Origin: CALBZH01 sp964538515
GTDB lineage: Bacteria; Desulfobacterota; Syntrophobacteria; Syntrophobacterales; Syntrophobacteraceae
Assembly (NCBI GenBank): GCA_964538515.1
Contig: CAZIEW010000017.1
Span: 1 to 64,000 of the forward strand
DNA length: 64,000 nucleotides
Reading direction: 5' to 3'
Shown here: piece after piece, positions 26,404 through 36,000 of the stretch
Position numbering within the stretch: the stretch's first letter is position 1
Layout: each line of letters opens with the position of its first letter
Translations under genes and position numbers: made by a program
The notes under the pieces: generated by a model
What the model was told of the DNA's origin: nothing
Seen by the model: only the letters and a program-made list of their open reading frames with translations
Database searches by the model: none

Positions 26404-28714
26404 CTCCCACCTCGACCGTGAATTCCGTGCCCTGATTGGGGCCCGCGCTGTGGACCTCAATGGAGCCGTTGTTCTCGTTAAGGAAATTCATGAACGAATG
26501 CAGTCCAAGTCCATGTCCCTCCGGTTTGGTCGTGAACCCTGACTGGAACAGGAACGGACGATCTTCTTCCCTGATGCCGACGCCATTGTCTTGCACCTGG
26601 ATGCGAGCCCGCTTCCCGTTACCGTTCAAGCGGCGGAGTGTGAGTCGGATTTCCTTGGGCGCGGCGAGGGAGGCACTGACGGCATCCATGGCGTTGTTGA
26701 GCAGGTTCGTCAGGCCGTGCAGCAACGGGCTCTTCTGGTTCCGCACAATGACTTCGGGCTCCAGATCGAGCTGAATCGTAACGGCATACTTCTGAAGCGT
26801 CGGCTGGAAGTCGTCGACCATGCCCCGAATCAGCTCGGTCACATTGACGGACTGGATGAATCGCAGCCCGTTGTGCTTGGACTGATTGAAGGTGTCCTGC
26901 TGGAACTTGATGGTCTGGATCATGTGCTGCTGGGATTTTACGATGGCATCCACGTCCTGCTTGACCCGTGGCAGCATCCGACGCATCAGAATGTCTTCCA
27001 GCCTTGACAGCAATGAATCCGTCTGGTCCGTTGGAGCATCCGTTTGCAAGGCCTTCGCATGAGCCTCGCGAATGAGTCGAAAGGCCTCGGGATACTGGGC
27101 CGTCGATTCCAGGGCTCGCCGGATACTGGTCAGCCTGCCTTCGATCCCGGCCACTGCGTTTCCGATGTTGTGAAAGTAGGAGCTGGCCGATTCGAAAAGC
27201 CCGGCTTTAAGCGATGAGCGCGTCTTTTTCTCTGGTTTTCTCCCGCAGTTGGCTTTCCACCAGGTTCCGGATGGAGTCTTGCAGCTCGTCCGCCATTTCA
27301 TTGAACGAGCGTGCCAGATCCCCCATTTCGTCGTTGGAGCTGACCGACAGCCGGTGATTCATGTCTCCTCGCTTGAAGAGTTGAATGCCGGCGATCATGG
27401 CTGTGATCCGGCGCGTGAGGACTGCAGCCATCCAGACGGCGATCAAGATGACCAGAGCCACCATGACCAGCGTTGAGAGACCGAGGGATTTGGCTGCACC
27501 CGACAAGGATGCCGCAACCTGCATCTTGGTCTCCTGGTTCTTCTGCTCAGCCCTCGCAAGGTAAGCACCGATGAGAAGCTCAAGGTGCTTGGCGGTCTCG
27601 ATGGCGGGGGCATGGAACTCATCCACGTTGGCCCCGATGGTCACATACCCGAATCCCCGAGGAGAGCCCGCGTAGCGGCCGGTGTGATAGGGGATCGAAG
27701 CCGCCGTCGTGAGCTTCCAAAGGCCGCTCCAGAAGATGAGAAACGAGCCCGAGCCTCCCCGGCTGGTGAGCTCGTGCCAGCCCTTGCATTGCGGCGCAAA
27801 ATTGAGAAAGCGTCCATCCAGACCCACCATTCCAGCCCGCGTCAGTTCCGCAGCGGGCTTTCGCTTGAGCGATGGGGAGTCGAAGGGGGGAGCCTGCTCC
27901 AGGAAGTCACTCAGCTTCAATCCGCTTGCCTTGTATCGTTCGAAGACTTCGGAATCCATCCACGGCATGGCCGGCTCGCCGGTTTTGGGATCGTAGCCCC
28001 AGATGCTGTGATGCCTCGGGTGGCAGATGTTGCGCCCCTTGTAGTCCCACATGAACGCGTAGTTTCCCGAGAACGCGTCGTTGATATCCGTGTAGCGGGC
28101 ATTCGTGGGGACAATGGTCCGGGTGAGCTCATTCAAGTGCTCGTGGTTGAGAGGAAGGCTCACGTGGCCAATGATCGCTCCGCCTTGCAAGACTGGCGTC
28201 ACCCAGCGTACGATTCCCTGAAAGCGTCTGCCCACCGGGAACGGCGGTAGTGCGCCTCATCGGGAGGAATCTGAGCGGCCAGGAGAATCTGCTGATCCCG
28301 CTGTTTCAGGAAATCCGCCACCTGTCGAGCCGTATCCGTCGTCAATCGTTCAATGGCCTCCCGTGATTTGTCGTCCAGGGCTCGAATGGAATCCTGCGTG
28401 GCCTTTAGTCCCACATCCTGAACCAGGGTCCGGGATTCGCCGATGATGCCCTGGGAATGGCCTTCGATCCAGCTCCCGAGCGAAGCCAGCACGTGCCAGG
28501 AGAGCCAGCACAGAAGGATCAGGGGAACAACCTTGATCGCCATGAAGATGAGGATGAGCTTGAGCATGATGCCCATGCTGCGCTCCGGTCTTGCTTCGAC
28601 ACGGCTGGCGCCGGGCCCAGTCGAGCTGGAAGGCACACTGCTCGATCCGCCGCCTTCGGGACAGGGCTCTCCCTCGCTCTTCCCAGCGTCAAAACCTTGT
28701 TCGGCCACACTCAT
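26396..28714 (-). pseudogene. Broken HAMP sensor histidine kinase
   Basis: Three consecutive fragments in different frames make up one kinase. The first (28714-28199) has a transmembrane helix (LKLILIFMAIKVVPLILLCW) and stops after AHYRRSRWADAF. The second (28235-27207) holds the rest of the periplasmic sensor, a second helix (LSTLVMVALVILIAVW) and a HAMP domain, ending DALIA. The third (27235 region to 26396) holds SSYFHNIGNAVAGIEG (H-box-like), NLLNNAMDAV and the ATPase boxes DNGVGI and GHGLGLHS. The join near 27209 is a one-base frameshift; the join near 28220 is a frameshift plus apparent loss of sequence. The start ATG at 28714 has AAGGA. Together with the degenerate regulator next to it, the locus looks inactive. 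Confidence 0.75.
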
Positions 28715-29012
28715 CAAATAGGTCCTTCTCGGGATTAGGCACGACAGGAAATGGCTTGTTTTGTGTCATCCGTCAACGAATCGCGGAAGCAGCCGCCAAG
28801 CGCTTCAGCACGATTTCAGGGCTCTCGGGCTATGGAGAGCAAATTCTGTTCCCGGGTGGGCCGATCCGGCGACAAGGAAGCGGTGTCCTGCTTTCGGGGG
28901 AACGGTCCCGTGTTCTTCTGGCGAGAATGAGGTATTGGGGATGGCTCCCCGTGCCCTGTGGCGTTGAGCTGGGTGGTGGGGCGAGGGCAAGATCGATCAG
29001 GTGATTTTTCGG
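28715..29012. other. Intergenic region without recognised gene
   Basis: About 300 bases between the broken kinase and the ttrA terminator. I see no gene-like frame or strong promoter; it presumably holds the promoter of the kinase remnant. Confidence 0.4.
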
Positions 29013-29043
29013 GTGATGGGGCGCACGACATGCGCCCCATCAC
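29013..29043 (-). terminator. Perfect hairpin after ttrA
   Basis: GTGATGGGGCGCA and TGCGCCCCATCAC form a perfect 13-base stem with a five-base loop, directly after the ttrA stop. On the minus strand it is followed by CCCGAAAAATC; the U-run is weak, so strength is uncertain. Confidence 0.7.
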
Positions 29044-29045
29044 GA

Positions 29046-32000
29046 TCAAGCTTTCATCACGTTGACACGGGTGTTGCTGAAGTCCGGGATGCCGGCGGCC
29101 AGGTCCACGAGGGGCGTGTTGTTCAGGGCTGGGTCGAGGCGGCCTAGCACATTGGGATTAACGCCGGTCCCGTAGCGCGGCTCAGCCGCGAGCTTTCCCT
29201 CTTTCACGATCGTTTCGGCTCCGAGGAAGGCCTTTTCGATGTTGCTTCCCTCGACCGCCGATGCCCCGAACTGCGTGTGACCGTAATGAAAGGAAACGGC
29301 CAGACAGCCGGGCTTCACGGCTCGGCTCACCTGAAGCTTGCCCACAACGCCGGCTGGGTTGTGCCGCGACACGAGCCGCACGGCATCCATCGGCTTTAAA
29401 CGCAGCCGCATGGCATCGTCCACGTGCATGAGGATGTGGTTTTCGGGAAAGAGCTCCAGGCTGTAGGCGTGCCAGATGGAGCGGGACTGAGTGTGAAGGC
29501 TCGTCTTGTAGCTGACGAGGGTGAAGGGGTAGTCCTGATCCTCCTGTTCGATGAGCTTCCCTGCCGAGTCGAGGGCGCCCAAGTAGACCGGCGCTCCGGA
29601 AAACGGCTTTCCGGTCAGGGAATTCTTCATGGAGGCGAGCTGCTCGTTGTAGATGGCCGCCCGCTTCAGCCCGTATTTGAACATCTCGCCATCGAAGCAG
29701 TCCTCGTAGGGTCTGAAGATGCCTCCGCGCGCCAGGGCGTAACAGAGACGGCTCCATTGGTCGGCCGGGAGAATGTCCCGGTGCCTGGCGACCGGCAGAT
29801 TCCGTTGGCACCACGCGATCTCCTCGGCGCTCGCTTCGGGGACCTTGGCGTTCTTGACGATGTTCGCAAAGGCCCGCAGGTAGAAATCCTCCTCGCGATG
29901 AATGGCGAGCACGGTGCCGTTCGGCCCCTTGATGGCCCCATCGCCGAAGCCGGGAAGCTGCAGCTGTCTGGCAAGGTCGATCAAAAACGTCTCGGTGGAA
30001 AAGGATCGGCCATCCTCGGTCTTCCCCGTGAGCGGCTCGATCATGGGCGTCCGCAGCCCGCTGAACTTCATAGCGGGAGCGTGCGGGTTGAGCCATCCGT
30101 AATGGCCTTCGGGGTAGCACAGGTCGGGGACGATGTAGTCGGCGTAGAGGTTGCTCTCGTTGATGGCGGTGTCGAGGGAAACAAAGAGCGGGACTTTCTT
30201 GGGGTCTTTGAGGGTTTCGATGTACCGGGTTCCGCCCGGGATGCTGTAGACGGGATTAAAGAGATAGGTCATGAGCACGCCGCACGGGTACGGGTAGCCC
30301 TCGTCGATCCCGCTCAGAGCTTCCACGCACAAGCCGCCTGCCGAAAACCCGAACCAGGGGCGTTTGGCCGGATACCCCCTCCCGCCGGACTCCTTTTTCT
30401 TCTTGTACTCGGCGGTCTTTTCGTAAACAGCCTTCTCGCGTGAAATGAGCACCCCTTTGGGCTTGCGGATCCCCGGAAAATCGGCCAGATCGTAGTCACC
30501 CTTGTCCCAGGCCCCGGCGCCTCCTCCTCCTTTCATGTAGCCGCCTTTGCGGTCCACACTGCCGATCAGGACATTGAGAACGGCCACGGCGTAAGCGGCG
30601 AAGGTTCCATTCACGTAGTTCCCGGCTCCGTGGTAGGCGGTCACGGCCGCTCGAGTCCCGTGGGAGGTAAACTCCCTCGCGATCTTTTCGATCTGAGGGA
30701 GCGGCACGCCACAGAGCTTGGAATATTCCTGGAGGGTGTGTTGGGCGGCGCTCTCGCGGAGGAGCTGAAACGCCGTCTTGACGGGGATCTTTCGCCCCGA
30801 GGTGCTGACGGCCTCTCCCACCTTGTCGAGCTCGGCCGCCGCGATCCGATCAAACCGAGCGGGCTTCCCCGCCTGGCCGTCCCAGACCATGAACGTCTTG
30901 GCACCTTCCTCCCCCGATTCGGGATCCAAATCGCTCAGCCGCAGGAATTTCCCGTTGTTGGGGTGCTCGGGGTCGCAGATCACCAGGTACGTCGCGTTGG
31001 ACGGGCAAGGGTAGCCCAGAGCTTTGGACGCCTCCGCGCTCGGGGCGGCCAAGTAGGTGACGTTGAATCGTTTCTGGTCGATGATCCACCGGATCATGGC
31101 CATGGCCAGAGCCCCGTCTTGCCCGGGCTTCACGGGGACCCAGTCTTCGGCGTGCGCGGCGGCCTTGGTGGCCCGTGGGTCCACCACGGCAAATTTCAGT
31201 TTCCCCTCGCCGTGACGCCTGGCCACGATGGCCCCATATGTGTTCACACCGGGCTGCAGCGCTTCATAGATGTTGGCTCCGAAGACGAGCATGTAGTCGC
31301 AGTTTACAGGATCCGCCTTGAGCTCGATGTCAGACCCTTCGGTCAGCGCAAAATTGCCCATGCGGAACCCGAGGCCGCAGATGTCCGTGTGGCCGATGCG
31401 GTTGACCGACCCGAAGGATTGCTTCACGAAGCGGTCGATGAACTGCTGGCGCCCCGCCTGGAGCCTTCCGGTGATGAAGACGAGTCCGTTGCGCTTGGGT
31501 CCCAGATCGGGGTCCGATGGCTCGATGGGGTCGTCCGAGCAGAGCGCTTTAAGCCCCGGCACGGTGCGGTCCTCACCCAGGTGGGTGAAGAGCTGTCCCC
31601 CCTCGGCGATCTCTCGAATCATCCGGTCCCATGCGATGGGCTCGAAACGCCCGGATCCCCGGGGGCCGCTCCGCTTCAGGGGCGCAATCACGCGATAGGG
31701 ATTGTACGTGTGGTTGATCGTTTCGAGACACTTGCCGCAGACGGAGCTGGGGACGGTCAGGGAATCCCGGACAGGAGTCTCGTATTGCAGCGGGTGGAAT
31801 TGCTGGTTGTAAGGATGATAGGGATTTCCGGAAATGCTCACGAGTCTGCCGTCTTCCACGATGCCCCGCACTCCGCAGTGGGCGTTGCAGGCCAGGCAAA
31901 CCGAGTGCACGACTTGCGCCTTGCCGGCCAGAGCGTCGTTTCGATCCGCGGGCGGCTTCTGGAGTGTGCGGGGATTGACGCCATCGGTCTTCGCAGGGGC

Positions 32001-32147
32001 TCCATCCGAAGCGATCGCGTCTCCGACGGCACAGGCCGCGGCCGACGCGGCAAGGGTCAGAAGCTCACGTCTCCCGAGCAACGGCTTGGCTCCCGCTTCA
32101 TCATCCCGTTGGTTTCCACGTTTTTCAAGGTCGTCATCGGCCTTCAT
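29046..32147 (-). CDS. ttrA: TtrA/SrrA-like molybdopterin oxidoreductase
   Basis: The 1033-residue protein has a Tat-like N-terminus (GRRELLTLAASAAA, about residue 25), a [4Fe-4S] site (CLACNAHC plus CGKC) and molybdopterin domains. HTDICGLGFRMGN provides the probable Mo-ligating C257, as in tetrathionate and arsenate/selenate reductases of this branch; the GGTRYIETLKDP segment also fits TtrA. It should act in the periplasm with the Fe-S subunit that overlaps it upstream. No NrfD/TtrC-like membrane subunit is encoded nearby, so the electron donor is unclear. The substrate (tetrathionate, polysulfide, arsenate, selenate) cannot be settled by sequence reading; neighbouring rhodanese favours a sulfur compound. 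Confidence 0.75.
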   Translation of the reverse strand: MKADDDLEKRGNQRDDEAGAKPLLGRRELLTLAASAAACAVGDAIASDGAPAKTDGVNPRTLQKPPADRNDALAGKAQVVHSVCLACNAHCGVRGIVEDGRLVSISGNPYHPYNQQFHPLQYETPVRDSLTVPSSVCGKCLETINHTYNPYRVIAPLKRSGPRGSGRFEPIAWDRMIREIAEGGQLFTHLGEDRTVPGLKALCSDDPIEPSDPDLGPKRNGLVFITGRLQAGRQQFIDRFVKQSFGSVNRIGHTDICGLGFRMGNFALTEGSDIELKADPVNCDYMLVFGANIYEALQPGVNTYGAIVARRHGEGKLKFAVVDPRATKAAAHAEDWVPVKPGQDGALAMAMIRWIIDQKRFNVTYLAAPSAEASKALGYPCPSNATYLVICDPEHPNNGKFLRLSDLDPESGEEGAKTFMVWDGQAGKPARFDRIAAAELDKVGEAVSTSGRKIPVKTAFQLLRESAAQHTLQEYSKLCGVPLPQIEKIAREFTSHGTRAAVTAYHGAGNYVNGTFAAYAVAVLNVLIGSVDRKGGYMKGGGGAGAWDKGDYDLADFPGIRKPKGVLISREKAVYEKTAEYKKKKESGGRGYPAKRPWFGFSAGGLCVEALSGIDEGYPYPCGVLMTYLFNPVYSIPGGTRYIETLKDPKKVPLFVSLDTAINESNLYADYIVPDLCYPEGHYGWLNPHAPAMKFSGLRTPMIEPLTGKTEDGRSFSTETFLIDLARQLQLPGFGDGAIKGPNGTVLAIHREEDFYLRAFANIVKNAKVPEASAEEIAWCQRNLPVARHRDILPADQWSRLCYALARGGIFRPYEDCFDGEMFKYGLKRAAIYNEQLASMKNSLTGKPFSGAPVYLGALDSAGKLIEQEDQDYPFTLVSYKTSLHTQSRSIWHAYSLELFPENHILMHVDDAMRLRLKPMDAVRLVSRHNPAGVVGKLQVSRAVKPGCLAVSFHYGHTQFGASAVEGSNIEKAFLGAETIVKEGKLAAEPRYGTGVNPNVLGRLDPALNNTPLVDLAAGIPDFSNTRVNVMKA

Positions 32148-32812
32148 TTGGAAACCCTCCTTTTCAAGGGGACGTACAGGACATTCGTCTTCAGCCGAAG
32201 CTCAGGTTTGGCGGTCACGAGGTCGGTGCGTTTGAGGTATTCCGCAAGCAGGGCGCTTGGATGCTCCCGATCGCCGAAGACCCGGGCACTGGGGGGGCAG
32301 TGCTCCACGCAGGCCGGCGGAAGTCCGACGGCGAGCCGATCCATGCAGAAGTCGCACTTGTCGGCTTTGTTGCCGAATCGCGGATCCAGGACGCGGGCGC
32401 CATAGGGGCAGGCCTGGACGCAGTTGCCGAGTCCCTTGCACCGGCTCCAATCGGTGAAGACGATGCCGCTTTCGAGCTTGGTGGTCGCTTTCTCCGGACA
32501 CGCCGGCACGCAGGGAGGGCTCTCGCACTGGTTGCATTGAATGGGCTTGAAGTGGAGGGCAAACGGATACGACACCGGGGGCTGCACCTCGGTGACCTTG
32601 GTCAGAAACAGACCCGGTGCTGTACGGTTCCGCCCCTTGCATGCGATGACGCAGGATTCGCACCCCGTGCACTTGTTGAGGTCAATGATCATCACATAAC
32701 GGGAAAGGGGGCTTTGGGCCGGGCTCACGGCCGCCTGCGAGGTCGCAGCGCTTGCGGCCCCGAGCAGGACCACCCCCACGCCCTTCTTCAAAAACGCTCG
32801 CCGATCCTCCAT
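32144..32812 (-). CDS. ttrB: TtrB-like four-cluster iron-sulfur subunit
   Basis: The 222-residue protein has a Tat-like signal (DRRAFLKKGVGVVLLG) and four [4Fe-4S] motifs: CTGCESCVIAC, CNQCESPPCVPACP, CKGLGNCVQACP and CDFCMDRLAVGLPPACVEHCP. It is the NrfC/TtrB/PsrB type that moves electrons to the Mo subunit in the periplasm. In the third motif the second Cys is Leu (CKGLGNC), a variation seen in some of these proteins. Its stop overlaps the ttrA start by four bases, so the two are coupled. The order B-A is as in ttr operons, but the membrane quinol dehydrogenase gene is absent. Confidence 0.82.
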   Translation of the reverse strand: MEDRRAFLKKGVGVVLLGAASAATSQAAVSPAQSPLSRYVMIIDLNKCTGCESCVIACKGRNRTAPGLFLTKVTEVQPPVSYPFALHFKPIQCNQCESPPCVPACPEKATTKLESGIVFTDWSRCKGLGNCVQACPYGARVLDPRFGNKADKCDFCMDRLAVGLPPACVEHCPPSARVFGDREHPSALLAEYLKRTDLVTAKPELRLKTNVLYVPLKRRVSK

Positions 32813-32829
32813 TCAACCTCCTTGGACCC

Positions 32830-32856
32830 GATGGGGGGCATTCGATGCCCCCCATC
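32830..32856. terminator. Perfect intergenic hairpin
   Basis: GATGGGGGGCAT and ATGCCCCCCATC pair perfectly (12 bases, loop of three) between the transglutaminase gene and ttrB. It probably ends minus-strand transcription from the transglutaminase side or separates it from ttrB. No U-run. Its stem resembles that of the hairpin at 29013-29043. Confidence 0.55.
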
Positions 32857-32908
32857 TCAGCTCCTGCCCCCTGTTGCGCAATCCCGATCACAACGGTGAA
32901 AAGGCCCG

Positions 32909-33922
32909 CTATTTCTCTTTGAAGGTGAATTTATACTTGAAGGAAGCCGGTTCGAGCCAATCGATGGTTCGGTCCCCGACCTGGGCGAAGGGATACCCGA
33001 AGGTGTTCAGCGGCTCTCCGGACTGCGGCGGGTTGAGCGTCACGTCGCGGCCCACCGCGATCTTGATCCGATACGCATCGATGCCGCCCCAGAAGTAGTC
33101 CTTGACCTCCTTGGTCTTGGGGTCCTCCAGCTTCAGGTTTTCGACCAGCATCGCCTTTCGGACGTCGGCGGGGTCCACGGGCACCCATCCGTAGCCGGGC
33201 ATATAGAATTCCGCCCAGCAATGCTGGTAGCCCGTGATGTCCTCCTCGGGCTTCTTGCCCAGGCGCAGCCCGAAGATCTCGCGAGCCGGCACGCCGGCCG
33301 CGCGGCAAAGGGCGATAGTGACGGAGGAGATGTCCGTGCACTTGCCCCCGGGCTTCTGGAGCAGCGCGCACACATCGCCGGTCCCGCAGCCCCGCGTGTT
33401 GGGGTCTCGGTACATATTGGAGCAGGTCCAGTCATAGATGGCCTTGGCCTTGGCGAGCACGGTCTTCTTTCCCCGGGTGATCTGGAGCGCGAGCTTCTTG
33501 ACCTCCCCGTCGATGGGACCGAGGCGCGTACCACTCAGGTAAGGCTTAAAGACCGCCACATCCCAACAGGGCTCCCGCGATGGAAAATCCCGCCGCACGA
33601 CTTCCAACCGCTCCGCCTGGAAGGAAAGGGTCATTTTCCGGCTCTTGGCGGCAGCATCCCAGCGGGCGAACAGAATGGGGGTCTGGTTTTCCCGGTCCGT
33701 GTACACGGCGGATTCACTGTAGTCGCCGGAGACCTTGATGTCCTTGATGAGCTGATCCTCATCGGAAACCGGGTAGGGAATCCAAAGCCGAGCTTCCTTG
33801 CCGCCCTCTTGGGCGGAGAGATCGAAGTCCATCGTGACGAGACCCGATCGGGTGGCCGCATGCGCCCCTTGGACGACCAGGGCGAGCCCCACGAGCAGCA
33901 CCACAGCAAACCGTTGCTTCAT
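32909..33922 (-). CDS. Secreted transglutaminase-like (cysteine protease fold) protein
   Basis: The 337-residue protein has a signal peptide (VVLLVGLALVVQGAHA) and a C-terminal half of the transglutaminase-core type with the catalytic triad C195 (GGKCTDISS), H234 (YQHCWAEFY) and D250 (PVDPADV). The N-terminal half is a beta-rich domain starting MDFDLSAQEGG. In bacteria such secreted proteins are usually peptidases or amidases; the target is unknown. It lies ten bases behind the secreted rhodanese gene and both precede the ttr genes on the same strand. Extra cysteines in CSNMYRDPNTRGCGTGDVC could form disulfides. Confidence 0.8.
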   Translation of the reverse strand: MKQRFAVVLLVGLALVVQGAHAATRSGLVTMDFDLSAQEGGKEARLWIPYPVSDEDQLIKDIKVSGDYSESAVYTDRENQTPILFARWDAAAKSRKMTLSFQAERLEVVRRDFPSREPCWDVAVFKPYLSGTRLGPIDGEVKKLALQITRGKKTVLAKAKAIYDWTCSNMYRDPNTRGCGTGDVCALLQKPGGKCTDISSVTIALCRAAGVPAREIFGLRLGKKPEEDITGYQHCWAEFYMPGYGWVPVDPADVRKAMLVENLKLEDPKTKEVKDYFWGGIDAYRIKIAVGRDVTLNPPQSGEPLNTFGYPFAQVGDRTIDWLEPASFKYKFTFKEK

Positions 33923-33932
33923 GTTGTCCTCC

Positions 33933-34352
33933 TCATATTTTTCCTTGAACGAACACTTCCTTGTACGGCCATCCCTCGATCCCTTTCTCCAGGATGAAGA
34001 GGCGCTCCTCCGGAATCCCCTTGCTCTTTAAGTGGTCACAAGTGTTCTTGGCCCCGCCTCCTCCGCGTGGACAGACCACCACCACGTCATCCTTGGATGC
34101 CTGGAGAGCAGGCAGAATCCGATCCAGCTTCTGCTTCTCCTCATCCGTCTTGGCGGGATAGGCGTTCGTTTGGATCGAGCTCTTGAAATGATGCTTTTCG
34201 TATTCCTCGGGCGGTTGGATATCCACGATCTGAACGGGCTTTGCGGCTTCCAGCCACTGCTTGAACTGATCCGGCTTGACATAGTTTTCCGCGCAAACAA
34301 CGGTTGCCGAAAACAACAGCACGGCCAGACCCAACACGAGAGCTCTCTTCAT
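33933..34352 (-). CDS. Secreted rhodanese-like sulfurtransferase
   Basis: The 139-residue protein has a signal peptide (LVLGLAVLLFSATVVCA) and a single rhodanese domain with VQIVDIQPPEEYEKHH and an active-site C94 in VVVCPRGGGGAKNT, followed by GIEGWPY. The active-site Cys is kept, so sulfane-sulfur transfer is plausible. The signal peptide cut lies at VCA; a lipoprotein form is less likely because no LxxC lipobox fits well. ATG 34352 has AGGAGG. Its place before the transglutaminase and tetrathionate-reductase-like genes suggests periplasmic sulfur chemistry. Confidence 0.82.
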   Translation of the reverse strand: MKRALVLGLAVLLFSATVVCAENYVKPDQFKQWLEAAKPVQIVDIQPPEEYEKHHFKSSIQTNAYPAKTDEEKQKLDRILPALQASKDDVVVVCPRGGGGAKNTCDHLKSKGIPEERLFILEKGIEGWPYKEVFVQGKI

Positions 34353-34715
34353 GGTGCTCCTCCTCTTAGCTTGAAGGTATCCGACCCGCCGGTCCGCGAG
34401 CACCGGCCCACGAGTCGGTGACCCAAAAGGGGTCCCGCGATCAGGAAACAAGGCGAGGCGAACTGTCTGCATTCTGCTTTGTGGCATCCAGGACCAAGGC
34501 GCGAGGCGGGCTCAGCAACACGCCCCGAATACTTGGTCACCCGAAGCGCGTCAATTCGGAAAATCCTATTGATCTTTCGTCGATAGATCGAGCTTCTCAA
34601 TGCAGGGAGCGCAGCGCTCACTTCTGAAATCCATGGCCGCACCCTTGTTGAGGCGACCCGTTATTTCTGCTATCTTGCACAGGAGAAATGGCTCTATCAC
34701 CGACAGGGATTGGCG
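34353..34715. other. Divergent intergenic region, about 360 bases
   Basis: Separates the rhodanese gene (minus) from the restriction-modification cassette (plus). It holds the promoter listed at 34648-34676; I see no gene. Confidence 0.5.
34648..34676 (+). promoter_or_regulatory. Sigma-70-type promoter of the methyltransferase gene
   Basis: TTGAGG and TATCTT are separated by exactly 17 bases and lie 40 bases before the ATG at 34716. Confidence 0.55.
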
Positions 34716-35987
34716 ATGAATCCTGAACCGAACACTAGATACGCCACAGTCAGCTTGTTCTCGGGAGCTGGAGGGCTTGATCTCGGACTCGAAGCGGCCG
34801 GCTTTGATGTCCGCGCCGCGATTGAGATCGATCAGGACTGCGTGGCCACGCTGAGAAAGAATCGGGATTGGCCGATCATCGATCGATCGATCCATGAGGT
34901 TACGTCCCAGGAGCTTCTGCGTGTCGCCGATCTCGATGTCGGCGAGGCGGATCTGCTGGTAGGTGGGCCACCGTGCCAACCCTTCTCCAAGTCAGGCTAT
35001 TGGGCGAGCGGCGACACCAAGAGGTTGGACGATCCGAGAGCTACGACCTTGGAGGGTTTCCTGAGAGTCCTCCGTGACATCCAACCGAAGGCTTTTCTGC
35101 TCGAGAACGTGGCTGGATTGGCCTACGCGGGCAAAGACGAGGGAATCCATTTCATCACCCGGACAATCGACCAGATCAATAAGGAATGCGGGACCCGTTA
35201 CGGATCGGAGCTGCTCCTACTGAATGCGGTCGATTTCGGGGCTCCCCAGATCCGGGAGCGTGCCTTTCTGGTTGGATGCAGAGAAGGCGCGAGCTTTGGA
35301 AGGATAAAGCCCTCTCACCATCCGCCCGAGGTTCAAGGATTCCCTCACCAGCTAAGCTTCAAGCAGTCTCCGCAAGTCTACCGAACGGCCTGGGACGCAA
35401 TCGGAGACCTTGAGGAGGAAGCCAGCGACGAGCTGAAGCTCAGCGGCAAATGGGCGGATTTGCTCCCCGCCATTCCCGAAGGCGGCAATTATCTGTATCA
35501 TACTGAAAAGGGTGATGGTTTGCCGTTGTTTGGATGGCGTCGCCGGTTCTGGAATTTCCTTCTAAAGCTGGCCAAGAATCTCCCTTCGTGGACCATCACC
35601 GCCACTCCGGGTCCGGCAACCGGCCCCTTTCACTGGAGCAATCGCCGCCTTTCAGCCCGGGAGTTGTGCCGGCTTCAGACGTTTCCGGACGACTACAACA
35701 TTGTTGGAGCCTATCGATCCGTGCTGCGACAAATCGGAAATGCGGTCCCTTGCGTGCTGGCGGAGGCAATCGGGATCGAGATCAGGACCAGACTCTTGGG
35801 CGACGTGTCTGCAAAGGGATTGAAGCCTACCATGGCTCCGCCGCAGCGAATCCCCGTGCCACCACCTGAGCCGGTCGCCCTAGTACCCCCTAAATACCTG
35901 CACCTGATTGGATCCCATGCCCCTCATCCCGGAACCGGCAAGGGATACAGGGCAAGAGTAAATCGATTAAAGGCGGAAGCCGGGTAG
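34716..35987 (+). CDS. DNA (cytosine-5) methyltransferase
   Basis: The 423-residue protein has the C5-methyltransferase motifs in order: I SLFSGAGGLDLGLEAAGF, IV GPPCQPFSKSG with catalytic C87, VI LLENVAGL, VIII QIRERAFLVG, and C-terminal motifs IX/X with RLQTFPDD and RQIGNAVP. A variable target-recognition region lies between about 200 and 320. The last 60 residues are proline-rich and outside the family core. It methylates cytosine in the recognition site of the accompanying nuclease. ATG 34716 is preceded by AGGG; an in-frame TTG at 34710 is possible. It leads a three-gene cassette with the nuclease 13 bases downstream. Confidence 0.92.
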   Translation: MNPEPNTRYATVSLFSGAGGLDLGLEAAGFDVRAAIEIDQDCVATLRKNRDWPIIDRSIHEVTSQELLRVADLDVGEADLLVGGPPCQPFSKSGYWASGDTKRLDDPRATTLEGFLRVLRDIQPKAFLLENVAGLAYAGKDEGIHFITRTIDQINKECGTRYGSELLLLNAVDFGAPQIRERAFLVGCREGASFGRIKPSHHPPEVQGFPHQLSFKQSPQVYRTAWDAIGDLEEEASDELKLSGKWADLLPAIPEGGNYLYHTEKGDGLPLFGWRRRFWNFLLKLAKNLPSWTITATPGPATGPFHWSNRRLSARELCRLQTFPDDYNIVGAYRSVLRQIGNAVPCVLAEAIGIEIRTRLLGDVSAKGLKPTMAPPQRIPVPPPEPVALVPPKYLHLIGSHAPHPGTGKGYRARVNRLKAEAG

Positions 35988-36000
35988 AATCGCGGGCTTT

